Of a DNA stretch of 64,000 bases, positions 25,542 to 37,408 are shown one piece after another. The DNA comes from Chytridium lagenaria. Its lineage: Eukaryota > Chytridiomycota > Chytridiomycetes > Chytridiales > Chytridiaceae. The position numbers were made by a program, and so were the translations under genes. Under the pieces are notes generated by a model, which was given only the letters and a program-made list of their open reading frames with translations, ran no database searches and had not been told where the DNA came from. Position 1 is the stretch's first letter, and each line of letters starts with the position of its first letter. The DNA is taken from contig JAHLKC010000006.1 in the NCBI GenBank assembly GCA_025449115.1, forward strand, positions 62,001-126,000. The letters run 5' to 3'.

Positions 25542-25728
25542 TTTGTACAATTCGTGAATTAATGAAGATGCTGTTTTCTGTGAATACACGTGCCGTACTC
25601 CTCACGGAACTAACTTGACGATGCCTTTCAGATATCCATTCTGACCTTGGGAAGTTTTGCTGCGAGTCCCTCACGTTTAGACTGCTCATGAAAATTTGCC
25701 AGGTTTAAGAAAACCCATTTTTTTCAAC

Positions 25729-26800
25729 ATGCTCTCGTCGGTCCGCACCTTGTTCGTTCGCCCTCCCCCATGGTTCGCACCTCAGGCGTTCCGAGAGCGT
25801 TTTCAACTGGTGCGAAGACCGACCTCGTCAAGGCAACGGAGGAGGGTGAAATAATCCCGGTCGATCTTATCTCAGGTCTGCATTGAAGGACCGTCGACTC
25901 TTTTTGTTAAAGAAGGGATGCTGCATTAAGATGGAGGTTGAAGAATGAGTTAATGAGGATTAAGCTCTTGAGCAAAAACATCTCCGTGTATATTAGTTAT
26001 GGTGGATGTAGTGGAGCGGGAGCATTTTTTGAGCGACAAATGGAAGAGAAAAACATGAATCTGAAGTTGCATTACCGAATGCCTGCATATTTTGGATAAG
26101 GAGGAGCATATCGTCAGCGTTGTTTCTGGACCATTTTTCTTCATGATTTAAAGCAATAATGCTGATCCGTATTATCACGGTACATGAATAACCGATAGGC
26201 GTTCCTCCGGAGATCTCTCGTAGAAAGGTTCGCATCTACCGCCCTGCCAACACCCCGACTCAGTCTGGATCAGCGAGGCCGAACCATTGGAAGATTGACT
26301 TTGATGTTAAGGGACCGTTGGGAGAACCCTTTGATGGGCTGGGCTAGTAGGTGAGAAACCATCTTGACTCTATTCAACGTATGTTCATAAATTTGGTTGC
26401 TGAGGCATACAGTGTCGCATCTTTATTGGGTCTTAAGCATTATTATGGGGATTTTTTTCACGATACCGTAAAAAGCTTTGTAACTTGCTGACTCTTTTTG
26501 TTTTGCAATATTTAGCGCCGACCCCGTACAGGCTCTTCAAGTCAAGTTCTTGACCAAGGAAGACGCTATTCTTTTTGCGGAAAGGCAGGGATACGACTAC
26601 TGGATCGATCTTCCCAAGGAGGGCCGTTTCGCGCCCCAAGAGTTTACTCTGATAACTTCAAGGTAAAAAGCTTCCTTTCTCTATAGGTTTATGGTGCTCC
26701 TCCTTTTGTATACCTTCTAATTTGTAAATCTATTTTATAGTACTCCGCCGATAAGCCTCCGTCTTATGAGAACAAAGTGATCGGAAAGCATCATGAATAA
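25729..26800 (+). CDS. NDUFS4: NADH:ubiquinone oxidoreductase 18-kDa subunit (NDUFS4 family), mitochondrial
   Basis: Accessory subunit of respiratory complex I, matrix side, N-terminally targeted to mitochondria. Exons: 25729 (or ATG 25770) to 25875, 26199-26350, 26516-26662, 26741-26800. The protein reads FSTGAKTDLVKATEEGEI, VRIYRPANTPTQSG, PNHWKIDFDV, RWENPLMGWASS, ADPVQALQVKFLTKEDAI, FAERQGYDYWIDLP, VYSDNFKYSADKPP, which follows the family from start to end. RIYRPA, ENPLMGWASSxDP and F-x-TKEDA are its strongest signatures. Frame corrections are needed at AA 26309-26310 (one base too many) and C4 26634-26637 (one too few). The C5 run at about 25765-25769 decides whether the upstream ATG, with its better targeting peptide, is in frame. 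Confidence 0.9.
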
Positions 26801-27003
26801 GCTCATGATCTTTCTCAGGCAACAGATATCCACTTCTTCCGCCTTTTTCATCCGACAGCCGTACTTTTTTATGTTTTTCTCACGCAGCAAAAATTCAATA
26901 AATCTCTCTTGTCCACAATCGGAAACCTTGTATAATACTCTTTTCGATCAAAAGATGAAAGAAAATAGCGTCAGATCGTCTTTGTTTATTATTGCACTCT
27001 TCA

Positions 27004-28772
27004 CTATGCCCCTCGTAATCGGTTTACGACTCTGTATGCCACGAACAAAAGAGCCGCACCAACTATTGCAGAAGCTCCCCACCCGATCACATCCTCCAGA
27101 GATTTTGGTGTCCTTATCGTCAGCTTACCCTTCTCATGTCTTATCCTTCTCTTCCCTTCAACTGCAACCTTCCCACCCTTCTTCGCAGGCTGAGACCCAA
27201 GGTCCTCCAAATCCGCCACTGTCGGCTTATCCGAACATCCAGCTTGCGCCTTCTTCGCGCTTTTAATAACAAGCTGCCCACACGCTGAAGCAATGTCACT
27301 GCCGAGCTCTTGTCTTACAAGGGTATGCACTCCGCATTCCCTTACAACCTCCAAAAACTCCCTCAAAGTCTGCTGAGAGGGCGTTTTATAGTCATGTGGC
27401 ACCTCTGTCACGTTATATGGTATAACATTCAGGAACACATCCATGCCACTCAATAACCTCCCCAAATCTCTTGCAGTTTCCAAAGAATCATTGATCCCAT
27501 CAATCAACACATATTCCACAAGGATGTGTCGTCTCCCAGACCTCGCTTCAGCGTTCTGCGCTTGAATGAATTCACGGGTGACTTCAATAATCTTATCAAT
27601 ATGCCAGGCTTTGGATGTTGGTACAATTTGAAGACGAAGGTCTTGGGTTGGGGCATGGAGTGAGAGAGCGAGACCGATTTGAGGAGATCGCGCATGAGAT
27701 CACGGATGCGGGGGACGACGCCGACGGTGGAGATGGTTATGCGGGTGGCAGAGAGACCGAAACGGGCCGTGTCGAGCATCATGCGGATAGAGGTGAGGAC
27801 GGAGGGGTAGTTGTCGAGGGGTTCGCCCATGCCCATAAAAACGACGTTGCGGATTTTTTCAACGCGGTTAGCATGGACTGTTTGGAGAATAATTAGAAAA
27901 AATTGGGATTAGAACAAAACTAAAAAAATTAAGGAGTGTTCCGTACCTAGTTGTTCGATGATTTCTCCAACAGTCAAGTTTGATAACAAGCCCATAGTTC
28001 CAGTGGCTAGTAATTTTTTTAAAAAAGAAATAATGAGCAACTCTTCTAAATGCTAACAAGCCCTGGTAACGAGACCCATGACCAATAATACTATGAACGA
28101 AGAGCACAACGAAACTCACCACAGAATGTGCATCCCATAGCACAGCCAACTTGGGAGGATATACAAACGGTGGCCCTCTTGTTTGACTTAAATGTTCTTC
28201 CCGCCTCCTCCAGCTCCTTTGACCGTTTCTCTTTCTCTTCTTGCGGAAAAGTTGAAAGCTCAACATCACCGTAGCCTTAATGGTGGAGACAAAGATAAAG
28301 ATAAACATATTATGAATGTTAAATTAGACATTAAAAGAAGCTGGTTATCGCAAAAAACGACGAAACACAGCACACCAATCGGAATACTCTTCAAAGAACC
28401 CACAGAGGTGGCAAAACAAAACTTACGCATAATCACAGTCTCTATCCTCTGTCCATCCTGTAACTCCACTAATAGCTTCGTAGTAGACCCATCCTTTGCA
28501 TCATTTCTCTCCACAACCTTTGACGTAGAGAATGTAAAATCCTTATCCAAAATCACTCTGGCAGCTTTCGGGATTTCAGGAATGTCATCAAAGGATGTGG
28601 CGCCTTGTTGAATGATGTGTCGGTGAATGTTGGTAATATGTATCAGTTTTATGTTGTTTTGAGTGAAAACGTCAGTGAGAAGGTCGATATCGAAGATGGA
28701 GGCAGGATATAGATGACGCTTGCCCTTGATGGGGGTGGAGGGTTCATCGTCAATAACGACAGACAGAGGCAT
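27004..28772 (-). CDS. RlmN-like radical SAM RNA methyltransferase with C-terminal membrane helix
   Basis: Radical S-adenosylmethionine enzyme of the RlmN/Cfr family, which methylates C2 of adenosine in rRNA/tRNA using a 4Fe-4S cluster. The conserved path is RATVCISSQVGCAMGCTFC (CxxxCxxC cluster ligands), ATGTMGLLSNLTVGEII, NVVFMGMGEPLDNY, TRITISTVGVVPRI, IGLALSLHAPTQDLR, RRHILVEYVLIDGIND, NVIPYN, then GSDIASACGQL, which carries the methyl-carrier Cys. Exons are split by good GT-AG introns (28122-ish, 27955-ish). A frame change at about 27683-27685 (one C too few on the coding strand, before PQIGLALS) breaks the domain. After the catalytic core, ~70 extra residues end in KSLEDVIGWGASAIVGAALL and VAYRVVNRL, a C-terminal membrane helix not found in bacterial RlmN. 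This suggests anchoring to an organelle membrane. Confidence 0.9.
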
Positions 28773-29015
28773 GTTTCTCCGTTTTTTTTTTGGCCAAGGT
28801 TTCAGACCAAATTGTCACTCATATGTACAAAGTTAGACCATGCAACAGAATTGTTTGACAGTCCTAATATACGCAAAAACGTGAAAGTCATATATATTTA
28901 GCAGATAGGAACAGAGAAAAAGGTTTAAAAGTATCCTTCATATATAGGGTTACAAAGGACTGCCATAGAAAATAAAGCGGAGAAGCGAGTACGAACAAAA
29001 AGTAGGTAGATACTT

Positions 29016-30424
29016 TCACACCCTGCCAGTGAGCTTGCGGCGCTGAAGGTTGCGGTGGCGAATGGCAAATAAGGCGCCAACGGCCCCAGCGATTACGACT
29101 ATGGGAACAACAATGGCAGCGATGATGCCACCACTGAGCCCACCCTTGTTTTCAGATGGAGGGTTGGGCGCGGCATGAACAACAACCTTTGAGATTATGT
29201 GACAAATAAAAATAGTAATGTCAATAGAAACAGAAACTGGGATATGAAAATTTCAAAACGATGGCAAAGAGAAATTGAAAAAAAAAGATACGTCAAGGAG
29301 AATTGTATGACGGGGCAGGTACAAATATGTAAACAATAGTATAAGAAACTGATAAAGTATTATGATTTTGGCAAAAAGCAAATTTAAAAAACGATAAATT
29401 CAAATCGAGACGAAAAACGGAATATCAGACTGCGTGCTCTACAAATCATCACCATAACCCTCAAAAAGAATGTCGATTAACGTACCTCGTTCACATTAAT
29501 CTGGCAAGAGCCATTAACCGGCTGAAGCTTCCATGTAAGCCTCATTCCGGTGACGTCAAAGAGGTTGCTCCTGACCTGGCACTTGTCCTCACGAACTAAA
29601 TTGACACTGTCATTGTACCTCACCGTTGTGCATACAATGGGGTTTTCCGCTTCCATAGAGAAGAGGAATGCTGGCTTGCGACGAAGTGTTGTAGGTAATA
29701 TCGGGGAAATAATCGGCTAAAAAAATGTATTAAGTAATTATATCAGCTAAAGATATTCAAGTTGACTATAAACACACATATACAAAGACAAAATGTATTT
29801 ACCTTTAAGCCTATCGCCCAAGGGCCCGTAAATGACCCGGAAATCGAGAATTTTTCTAGAGCCCTCGTCACTCCAATTCAGGTTCATCCTATAAACACCA
29901 AAAACATTAGAGATATGCACAAACATAAAACTGCTACGAATATAATGCTCTACCATTCGGGATTACAGGACTTGTCTAAAGCCACGATAAATGAGGGCCG
30001 CAGGAGGTGAATTGTGGTATGTTTTTGAGTTGATTAGTGTGTGATAAGGGTGAATGAAGTTCGATGAAGGTCCCATTATTAATGGCAGTGGAAGAAAAGT
30101 GTCAACATCACTTCAGCACCTCAAGCAAGGAACACGCCAAACTTAAATACATCATGGCATGAGCAAGCCAGCATAGAGTTGCCAGCTTGGCGTTGTGAAA
30201 AAAGAAAGTAAAGAGCCTGTAGTTGGTGTGGTTGAGGAGAGTCAAGAAAAAAACCTACCCGGCAAGGACTGCCACCAAGTGAGGTCACCCTCATCATCAC
30301 CCGAATTCCCATCAACGACAGCTTGCTGAGGAGAACATTTTCTTGCAGCGCATTCTGCACTGTTATCGGTGGAAGACGCTGTCACAACACACTCTTGGGA
30401 TATGACCTCTGGTGTTGATGCCAT
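29016..30424 (-). CDS. Small type I membrane protein with Cys-containing ectodomain
   Basis: Unknown family. Exons on the minus strand: 30424-30259, 29975-29954 (a 22-nt micro-exon), 29888-29803, 29716-29486, 29186-29016. Phases fit across all junctions, giving the reading WWQSLPDKSCNPEW then MNLNWSDEGSRKILDF, which supports the micro-exon. The ectodomain has evenly spaced Cys (PIVCTTVRYND, REDKCQVRSNLFDVTG, NGSCQINVNE). A single helix (GIIAAIVVPIVVIAGAVGAL) is followed by a short basic tail (RHRNLQRRKLTGRV). Total exon length leaves one surplus base, placed at about 29660-29700 where the frame changes. No signal peptide is in exon 1; MILAFLVSSHFL encoded about 100 bp upstream may belong to a missing first exon. 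Confidence 0.6.
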
Positions 30425-31276
30425 GATGATTTGGGGCCAGGTTATGTGTTACCTCAAAGATATGCTCTTGCAGCACAACGATATACTTTCTGGTCCAATT
30501 GAATGTTCAAGAAAATGACTGGACACGAGAAAGGCAAGGATCATCGGCGATGAGGACTTTCGAAGTAATGGTTTAAGCAGAGACACGGTTTGTTTCCAGC
30601 TTTTGCGCGAAACTGAGGTTGCTGTGGAGAACGATTACAATATTGACCGTGACAAAAACAACGATATAGATACAGCGATGAAGTCTTCGGGAAGACTTAA
30701 GAAGAGTGGTTCTCTAATTGATATAGTTTTTATCTTGTTTATCATTTTTTGCAGTTTCATTTTATCATGCCTTGATCTATTGCTTTTACAAACATATGTG
30801 CTATGAACTGGATATATATGAATTGCAGTTTCATTTTATCATGCCTTTATCTATTGCTTTTACAAACATATGTGCTATGAACTGGATATATATGACATGA
30901 TGTTTACTATAAGTAAAAAAGTTACCCACGACATTTCCAAGAACATCTGGGACCAAACCTCTCAAAATAAAAAATTTAGCTCAAACGCCTGAAGACCACC
31001 TACCTTCCTCAGGTCATGGATGAGGCTGGCATGCAGCTGAAGTTAATCTGCGGTATAGAAAAACGCAATTACATCTCAGGTTGATTGTACCAGAAATTTT
31101 GGAATCGTGCAGAGTGAGAATGAGGATCGTGAGTAAATTTGGGATAGAAAACCGATAATGAAGAGATGAAAATTCTAGCAACATATGAGTGAGATATAAG
31201 GGCACAGCTCAAGTTTACTGAAGCTATAAAACTGCATCAGCTATACATGAATGAAACCAGTGTTTGTGGTTTTCCG
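30425..31276. other. Intergenic stretch with a recent tandem duplication
   Basis: No gene is recognised here. It contains the 74-bp tandem duplication listed separately. The rest is AT-rich with no consistent coding frame. Confidence 0.4.
30751..30894. repeat. 74-bp direct tandem duplication
   Basis: A segment starting GCAGTTTCATTTTATCATGC at 30751 is repeated at 30825 with period 74. The copies match through GAACTGGATATATATGA and differ at one visible position (CTTGATCTAT versus CTTTATCTAT). The duplication is therefore recent, and it is non-coding. Confidence 0.9.
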
Positions 31277-32170
31277 TCAAGCTCGAACGAGGCTTATCGT
31301 ATCAAGAGTAAGACCATACGCTTGCTCATGGGTATTATCAATCCCAACTTCAACGTCCACAAATTCAGAATGTTCATGCCAGCTTTGTTTTAAAAGGAGC
31401 TCGTTGTCATCACGAATACCAGTCACTTCATCTACACTCCGAGAACCACGTTGAAAGTCGTCACATGCGTAAGACAACGGCAGCTGGGGCAAGCAAAGAT
31501 CAAACCAAGTCCGCGCTCGAATCACGGGTGCGGCACCTTCAATATCGGACTGAACTGAAGTGCTTTCGTTCCTTTCGCACAAACAACCCTTGCGAAGAAC
31601 TGGAGAGAATAGAGTCTTGCTTGACTTCGATCCGGGTTCTCACCCTGAAGTAGGAATGTAATTTAAGCCTGTCGGGACGCTTTTAAAGGTGTGCTTAAAT
31701 GAAACGTCCCATGCAGCTCGTAACTGCCATACCATCGAACTCTGGCTGGTGACATTTATTGCAAGTTTAGATAAACTAGAAAAAAAATGATTGTAGAGCT
31801 ACCTTCCGTACACGTCAGCCATCCTCCAGGCACTGGAAGGCTTTATGGCGTCTGCTAAAACCCTCAAAGTAGCTTCCCGAACAAGCAATCAGCTACCCCC
31901 CACACAAACATGAAACTCACAAAGCGTCTTGAATGCAATTAATGCATTCTCCTGCCATTTTCATAAGAGTTTGTTGATGGTTATCGGCCCCCCTGGTCTT
32001 TTTTCCTCTCACTGCCATATCTCCTGGTATCTGCCTTGCCAGTGCTCAGAATCATTCGCCACGGCACAGAGTACTTTGCAGCATCGTGCAAGAGGGGAGA
32101 TGGTGTGAAGAGGGACGATGATGGCAATGCGAATCAAAACTTCTGTTGGTAGATCAAGTATCTCTGGCAT
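31277..32170 (-). CDS. F-box protein
   Basis: Probable SCF substrate adaptor. The ATG at 32170 opens MPEILDLPTEVLIRIA, then HTISPLARCCKVLCAVAND and EHWQGRYQEIW, a complete N-terminal F-box (LP-x-E-V-L ... L-x-C-K ... W). A GTGAGAG donor follows directly. Downstream pieces with coding character are ENALIAFKTL, SSMVWQLRAAWDVSFKHTFK (near 31710), and a ~100-residue terminal piece (31582-31277) containing ARTWFDLCLPQLPLSYACDD and WHEHSEFVDVEVGIDNTHEQ, ending at the stop 31277. The internal exon phases could not all be reconciled, so the middle is approximate. No substrate-binding repeats are recognised. Confidence 0.55.
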
Positions 32171-33598
32171 TGGGTCTGCTGCTGTAAACCACTTCCATCA
32201 CAAAATTGTACTACATATTATTTACAAAGAGCGCACTTTGTTGAGTCGTGTTTTCCTTGTAACAAGGAACAAAAAAAATTATAGGATAAAAAAGTAAAAT
32301 AAAACAGCACGCCATTTGAAGGATTTAACACTTTGAGGGGATTTGGAATGAGAAACGGACTGTTGTGGTGGAGCTCTTAAATAAAGAAATGATGGCGGTA
32401 TTGTACGTATGTGCAGATGAAGGATTTAGTGGAGGATATACATGAGGTAAATACGGGCAGTGGGATGTACTAAGGCTGACGCGTCGTGACGCGTTCTGGT
32501 CTCGTAAATACCCTATCAGCCCTTCTTCCTCATCACATTTGAGGTACCTTCACTTTTGTTAGACGCGTCTCCGTCCGAGACCTCCCTAAGGATGGTATCC
32601 ACCAGGACTCTAAAGGCATTGAAGTGCCTTTTATCGTTTTTCCCTCCTTTGCAACTGGAGTTTATTTTGAAAGAGTCCTTTTCTCTTCTTTTATTGACCG
32701 TCCAATAATAAGTAACAAAACCTACCAGGCAAAAACAGAGTACCTAGGATACTCCAAGAAAGTCCCCGAATTATCAAAGTCGCATTGCACACAGGGGTAA
32801 CAAGGTGGAGAGAATAGAAGTATGTATGAATTTTTATGGACAACTGCATTGACTTAGCGAGTGCTACAGTCTATTAGTAAAAGGCGTTACCTTGAGAGGA
32901 CGGCGCTGATACGAGAATGTGGGTGGATGGTGAAATGTCGCCAAGTTTTCATGAGCCATACGGCATGAATCCACACGATTCGTGGATTTTTTCACGCGAC
33001 GGTACGGAAATTACAAGGACTACTGACACGTCTTGGACGCGACGGATAGTAACATTTCTTGTAGCACAATCGGGCAGGCCAATAAAAATATTTCATTTTA
33101 TTTCATTTCTCCTTTTTCTTTTTCTTGTTTCACACACATTGTATGACCATAAGTCCAGTCATTGGAGGAAATGAGGACGAGTAGAAAAAACTTTCTCACA
33201 CTTTTCTCCCTTATAATAAAAAAAAAATAAGTGGGCGCATCGCTGGCGACTCATCAAGAAACGACGGCCTTCCTCCCTTTAATTAATAATCAAACTATAT
33301 CTAAATAACTACACCACCTATTACCTACCAACCCTCACGTCTTCATTCACACTCACCGCACCTACCTGCATCCACACTTATCAACAAAATCATCATCCAT
33401 AGCCTAGATAATCAACTTATCAAGAATCTGGGTGAGGCTTCACCTTCTGGAGTGTGCCGGTGTCATCATAAAAGTTTCTCTGGAATTTCTAAAAGCTTCG
33501 TGGAGGATCTTGTGACGAATAAGCTTTTCATAGGAGCCTTATCGTTAGGATTCAAGGGTCACATACATACAGGGATCAACTAGCATCTGCACAGGAAA
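32171..33598. other. Intergenic; possible 3' exons of an unidentified minus-strand gene
   Basis: On the minus strand 32695-32516 reads DSFKINSSCKGGKNDKRHFN, then AFRVLVDTILREVSDGD, ending KKG at a stop (TCA at 32516-32518). A plausible GTAGGT...AAAAG intron separates it from a Cys-containing piece near 32810-32750. No start could be found, so it is not called as a gene. The remainder (32900-33598), with A/T runs and CACC-rich stretches, is the probable promoter of the next gene. Confidence 0.25.
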
Positions 33599-36071
33599 AT
33601 GCCTTCAAAGACTTCATCTTCGACATCATCGTCCTCGTCATGGTTAAAGTCAACCAGCAGGCTGTTTTCATTTCTTTCCGGATCATCCAAGAATGCATCC
33701 TCTGGTAGCTCTGATCATCATCATGGACACCACAATGATAAGAATCTGTCCACCATATCCTCCTCTTCGAGCCGCCCCAGTACGGGATCTCGGAGTTCAT
33801 TGGGAGGAAGATCCAAAAGTCATCCTGGACATGCATTGAACATTTCATCGACCTCCTCCAACTCTGCATCGGTCGGATCTGCGGTTGGCGGCCGCACTGA
33901 AAAAAGAAGAAGAGCAAGGATATGTTTTCATCGAACAAGACACCTTCTACCCCTACCTCTCCCAATAGTGCCTCACCACCACCACCTCCATCCGACACCC
34001 TAAATCCCTACGCTAGATCCGATTTCTCGAAACGCTCTGATTCCCCCTCTGGCTCTCGCATGCAGAATGGCGGATCATCCTACCTTACACCTCCTCACAA
34101 TCCTCACCATCGCCCAGTATCACCAGCTCCTGAGCGATCAGGATCCACACCGGCGCCTGCGTTCCACTTTCATTCCTTGGAGAGAATGTCTCCTCCACAC
34201 TCTCGATCAGCCTCCCCGGCACCTTCCGTCAGCTCACTCTGGCGGCAGAACGTCTGGCGAGATTATCGGATGCACAAGTTGCTGATTTGGCTGCTCAGGT
34301 GTCAGCAGAGAGCTTTCGTAGGAGAACACCTGTAGGCGCTCTCATTGCTTCATATGAGCTTTCTGTGTTGGCTGCAGGTGGTACCGGACTTTCTGCCGCC
34401 TCCCGTCTGTCGTTAATGTCAAACGACCAGTTTAGGATTCTTGCAAACGATTTGGATGCCGAGGCTTCTCGGAGAGATATTCCCGGCATTGACACTCTCG
34501 GTCGATCAAGGGCTGGCTCCATCGCCATGGTTCGCACCGCCACCAGTGGAAGCATGTCCGAGAGTATGATGAACAGGGATATTACACTTTTGAGGGCAAA
34601 GTTTGGCCCTAACAACCCTGCTGCTGCCGAAGCCGTTGAGGCCGTCGTGGCCAATGCAAACTCACTCTCTACCTCCGCCTCTCCCTCTGCCTCCTCAGCT
34701 TCTCCAATTGCAACCGCGAATCTGAGCTCATCACCAACTGGTCAAACATACCTTGCGAACGGTGTCCCAAATGTGACAGCAGGAGCAACCAACTTGGACC
34801 GGTCTGCGAGTCTCTCCAACGTGCCTACCCGTCTTATTCCTGTTGGAGCTGGCCCTGCTGCAGCCACTACAATGGCATCCTCCCTCCCACGTTCCCTTTC
34901 CGCCACCAACGTTTCCGCTCTTTCCAATTCCCTTGCCAACTCACCCCTTGGATCGTCTGCTACGCTAAACAACTCACCTGCCTCTGCACCTCTGGCCGGC
35001 ATGGCATCCCCCGCAGGTTCCATTCACCCTGATCTCTCTATGGTCGACGAAGACCCTGACCGGACGATCTGGAGATCACGCCTCGGCACACTTCCCGATA
35101 GTCAATTTGGCGCTCTTAGAAGAGATGTCAAGGGCGAGATGGATCGTCGCAAGGCGCTTCGCAGGGGAATCATGGTTCCTGCCTCCCCGGCGGAAAGCGA
35201 CAACGAGTCTGACGATGAGGCGCCTGCTCAACCTGGTAATGGCGACCAAGACTCTGGGTTCGCCGCATCCGTCATTGCAGCTGTTAATAAACGCACCAAC
35301 GCAGCGCTCCCCAACACCCCACCTTCATCACGCCCTAATTCGGATGAACAGGAGCAGGACCTGCTGTTCCACCCAAGTCTTCACCTGGTCGTAATAAATC
35401 CGACGATATCCCGAGCCGTCCCATGCCAATGGCCTTAGCTGGAGTTTCCCTTCCCCTCCCCGTCTTGAAGAGCTGATGCGATGTATCCCCTCACAGGACC
35501 TTTGGCAACTCTGGGAAGACAGTGAAGCTGAGACCGGCGCGTCGTGCGGCCGGTGGGATTATTGTACCAGGAGTATCAGCGGCTGAATCTGCTGCTGCTG
35601 CGGAGCAGGAGAGGGTCGCTACTGCAGCAAAGGAGAAGGAGAGGGAGAAGGAGAAGAAGAGGGAGATGAGGAGGGCGGAGAAGGAGATGAAGGAGACGAA
35701 GGAAGTGAGAGAGGCCAGGGAGGCCAGGGAGGCAGCGAATTGCGGCTTGGAGATCGAGAATTGCAAAGTTGACGGATGAACAGATGGCAGAGGTCACTGC
35801 CGATGTGTATGATGAGATGACTAGGAGGGGATAAGAGTGGTAAGTTATTTATATGATTTTTTTTCCCTGTTGCTATACTTTTGCTTTTATAAAAAAGATA
35901 TGTCTGTTCTGATTTTCTTTCTTTATAGCCCCATTCTTGCCTCCAAGATCCGACCTCTCCCCTAAGCGCAACGAAGCCCGCAAGGAGCTTTCCAAGCTTC
36001 CCTCCCGAGAACTTAAGATGCTTTGGTCTATTATTCACGAGAGTATGAAGAAGCGCAAGATGGTCGCTTAA
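33599..36071 (+). CDS. Spa2-homology-domain (SHD) polarity-scaffold-like protein
   Basis: Likely a cytoplasmic scaffold related to Spa2/GIT-type proteins. The N-terminus is Ser-rich and disordered. Five ~27-residue SHD-like motifs are visible: ARLSDAQVADLAAQVSAESF (about 34250), RLSLMSNDQFRILANDLDAE (about 34400), SRLGTLPDSQFGALRRDVKG (about 35070), AKLTDEQMAEVTADVYDEMT (about 35760) and EARKELSKLPSRELKMLWSI (about 35970). The last two, separated by an intron with acceptor CTTTATAG, have the classic SHD pair layout: DVYDEM-RR, then KRNEARKEL. Between motifs 3 and 4 lies a Glu/Lys-rich charged helix (35630-35730). Frame breaks at A6 33900-33905, about 34245, about 35352, about 35735 and G4 35827-35830 split the protein; each single-base correction restores the motif. 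The usual N-terminal SHD position of Spa2 is not seen here. Confidence 0.7.
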
Positions 36072-37408
36072 TCCCCTTTTCTATTTGTTGCTGTCCGCAA
36101 ACTCTATATTATTTTTTTTTTGTCGTCGTTATGTTCTCTATATGTCCTAATGCTGTTCCTTTCTTGCGTAGCCTATTCCTCCCTCCCTTTTTTTTTGTAT
36201 ATGGATTTCTCATGAAACGCAAATTCCCCGGTTTGGTTATTTTTTAATGAATCCGCTCTAAGCGCGATTCATGAATTTTCTTCCTTCAAATGTCTCTTTT
36301 TTTTCATGGATGTGCCCGTTTCCCGTCAACCGTCGTTCATGTCCTATTGTAACGGGTGATCCCGTTTATTATACTGTGTTTCCCTTTTCGCTCATCCTCT
36401 TCTTGACGCTACCTCATTGGTGCACTTGCTGTGTGTGCAGTGACCTTTGCTTCACTAACGTCTTGCTCTTTTTTCTCGTTGTTTTTGTTTCTAGAAGTTT
36501 TATTAGACATTTACTTGCATTTTGGGTTTAAACTTTCAGTGTTTTTTCTTTTTATTTTTGAGTTAGCAGTTCCCGGAGTTCAACCTATAGATGGTTTATG
36601 TTTTGGTGTTAAGGCCATGTCCCATTTTTTTGTTTTCGTTCCGCCGTCTGTTATTCAAGTTGACTAGACACACAGCCATACAAATACTTATTGGGGATGG
36701 ACATTAAAAGTATAAAGAAGGACTGAGAAATGTTTTATTCACGAATACTTGAGGGTTCTTCACTTTTTTGTTAACCACACACAATGCTTTTGCCTTGAGA
36801 ACCATTTAGGCGTCAAGTTTTCTTGGATATTAATATTCTCACCCCAAGTACATACCAAACAATTTATATTTTTCAAGTTTTTGACGATGCTGGAGAAAGG
36901 GCTCCAGAAAGGAGATCAAGATAATGGTCGAGAAAATAGCAGGCGTGATAAAGTTAACCACGTTATGGAAAGAGGAAGAACGTGAAGATACAAAAGTATT
37001 TAATTTATCCATAACGTTTTCTTGCTACTTATGGATTTTTTTTGTATAGCAAAAGGAAATCACATCTATCGCTTTCCATTTAGATTAAACTATATGTGTT
37101 TACCAGCAACACTGTTTATTTTTTATGACATGAAAAGAGAAGAAACCGTGATTGTGGTAATAGATATGGGAAAGGCGACAAAGACGCGAAAAAGGAAATA
37201 AGAGAGAAAACAATGATATCTGTGTATAATAAGCAAAGGCGTGGGCAATACAAAAGAAGAAATTAAAATGCGGAATGCGTGCAAGTAAGGTAGTTCATGC
37301 GTAAGTTAAGATAAAACATAGTGAGGTAGTTAAGGTAGTTCATGCGAAAGTTAAGATAAAACATGCAAGAAAAAAAAAATTAAAGAAAGTCAATCGAAGA
37401 AAATAATC
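36072..37408. other. Intergenic, T-rich then A-rich
   Basis: Probable 3' regions of the convergent genes at 36071 and 37409. No coding signal beyond low-complexity pyrimidine tracts. A short tandem repeat near its right end is listed separately. Confidence 0.4.
37286..37366. repeat. Short tandem repeat, period 45
   Basis: TAAGGTAGTTCATGCG(T/A)AAG and the following TTAAGATAAAACAT occur at 37286 and again at 37331 with one substitution, separated by AGTGAGGTAGT. Non-coding. Confidence 0.85.
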
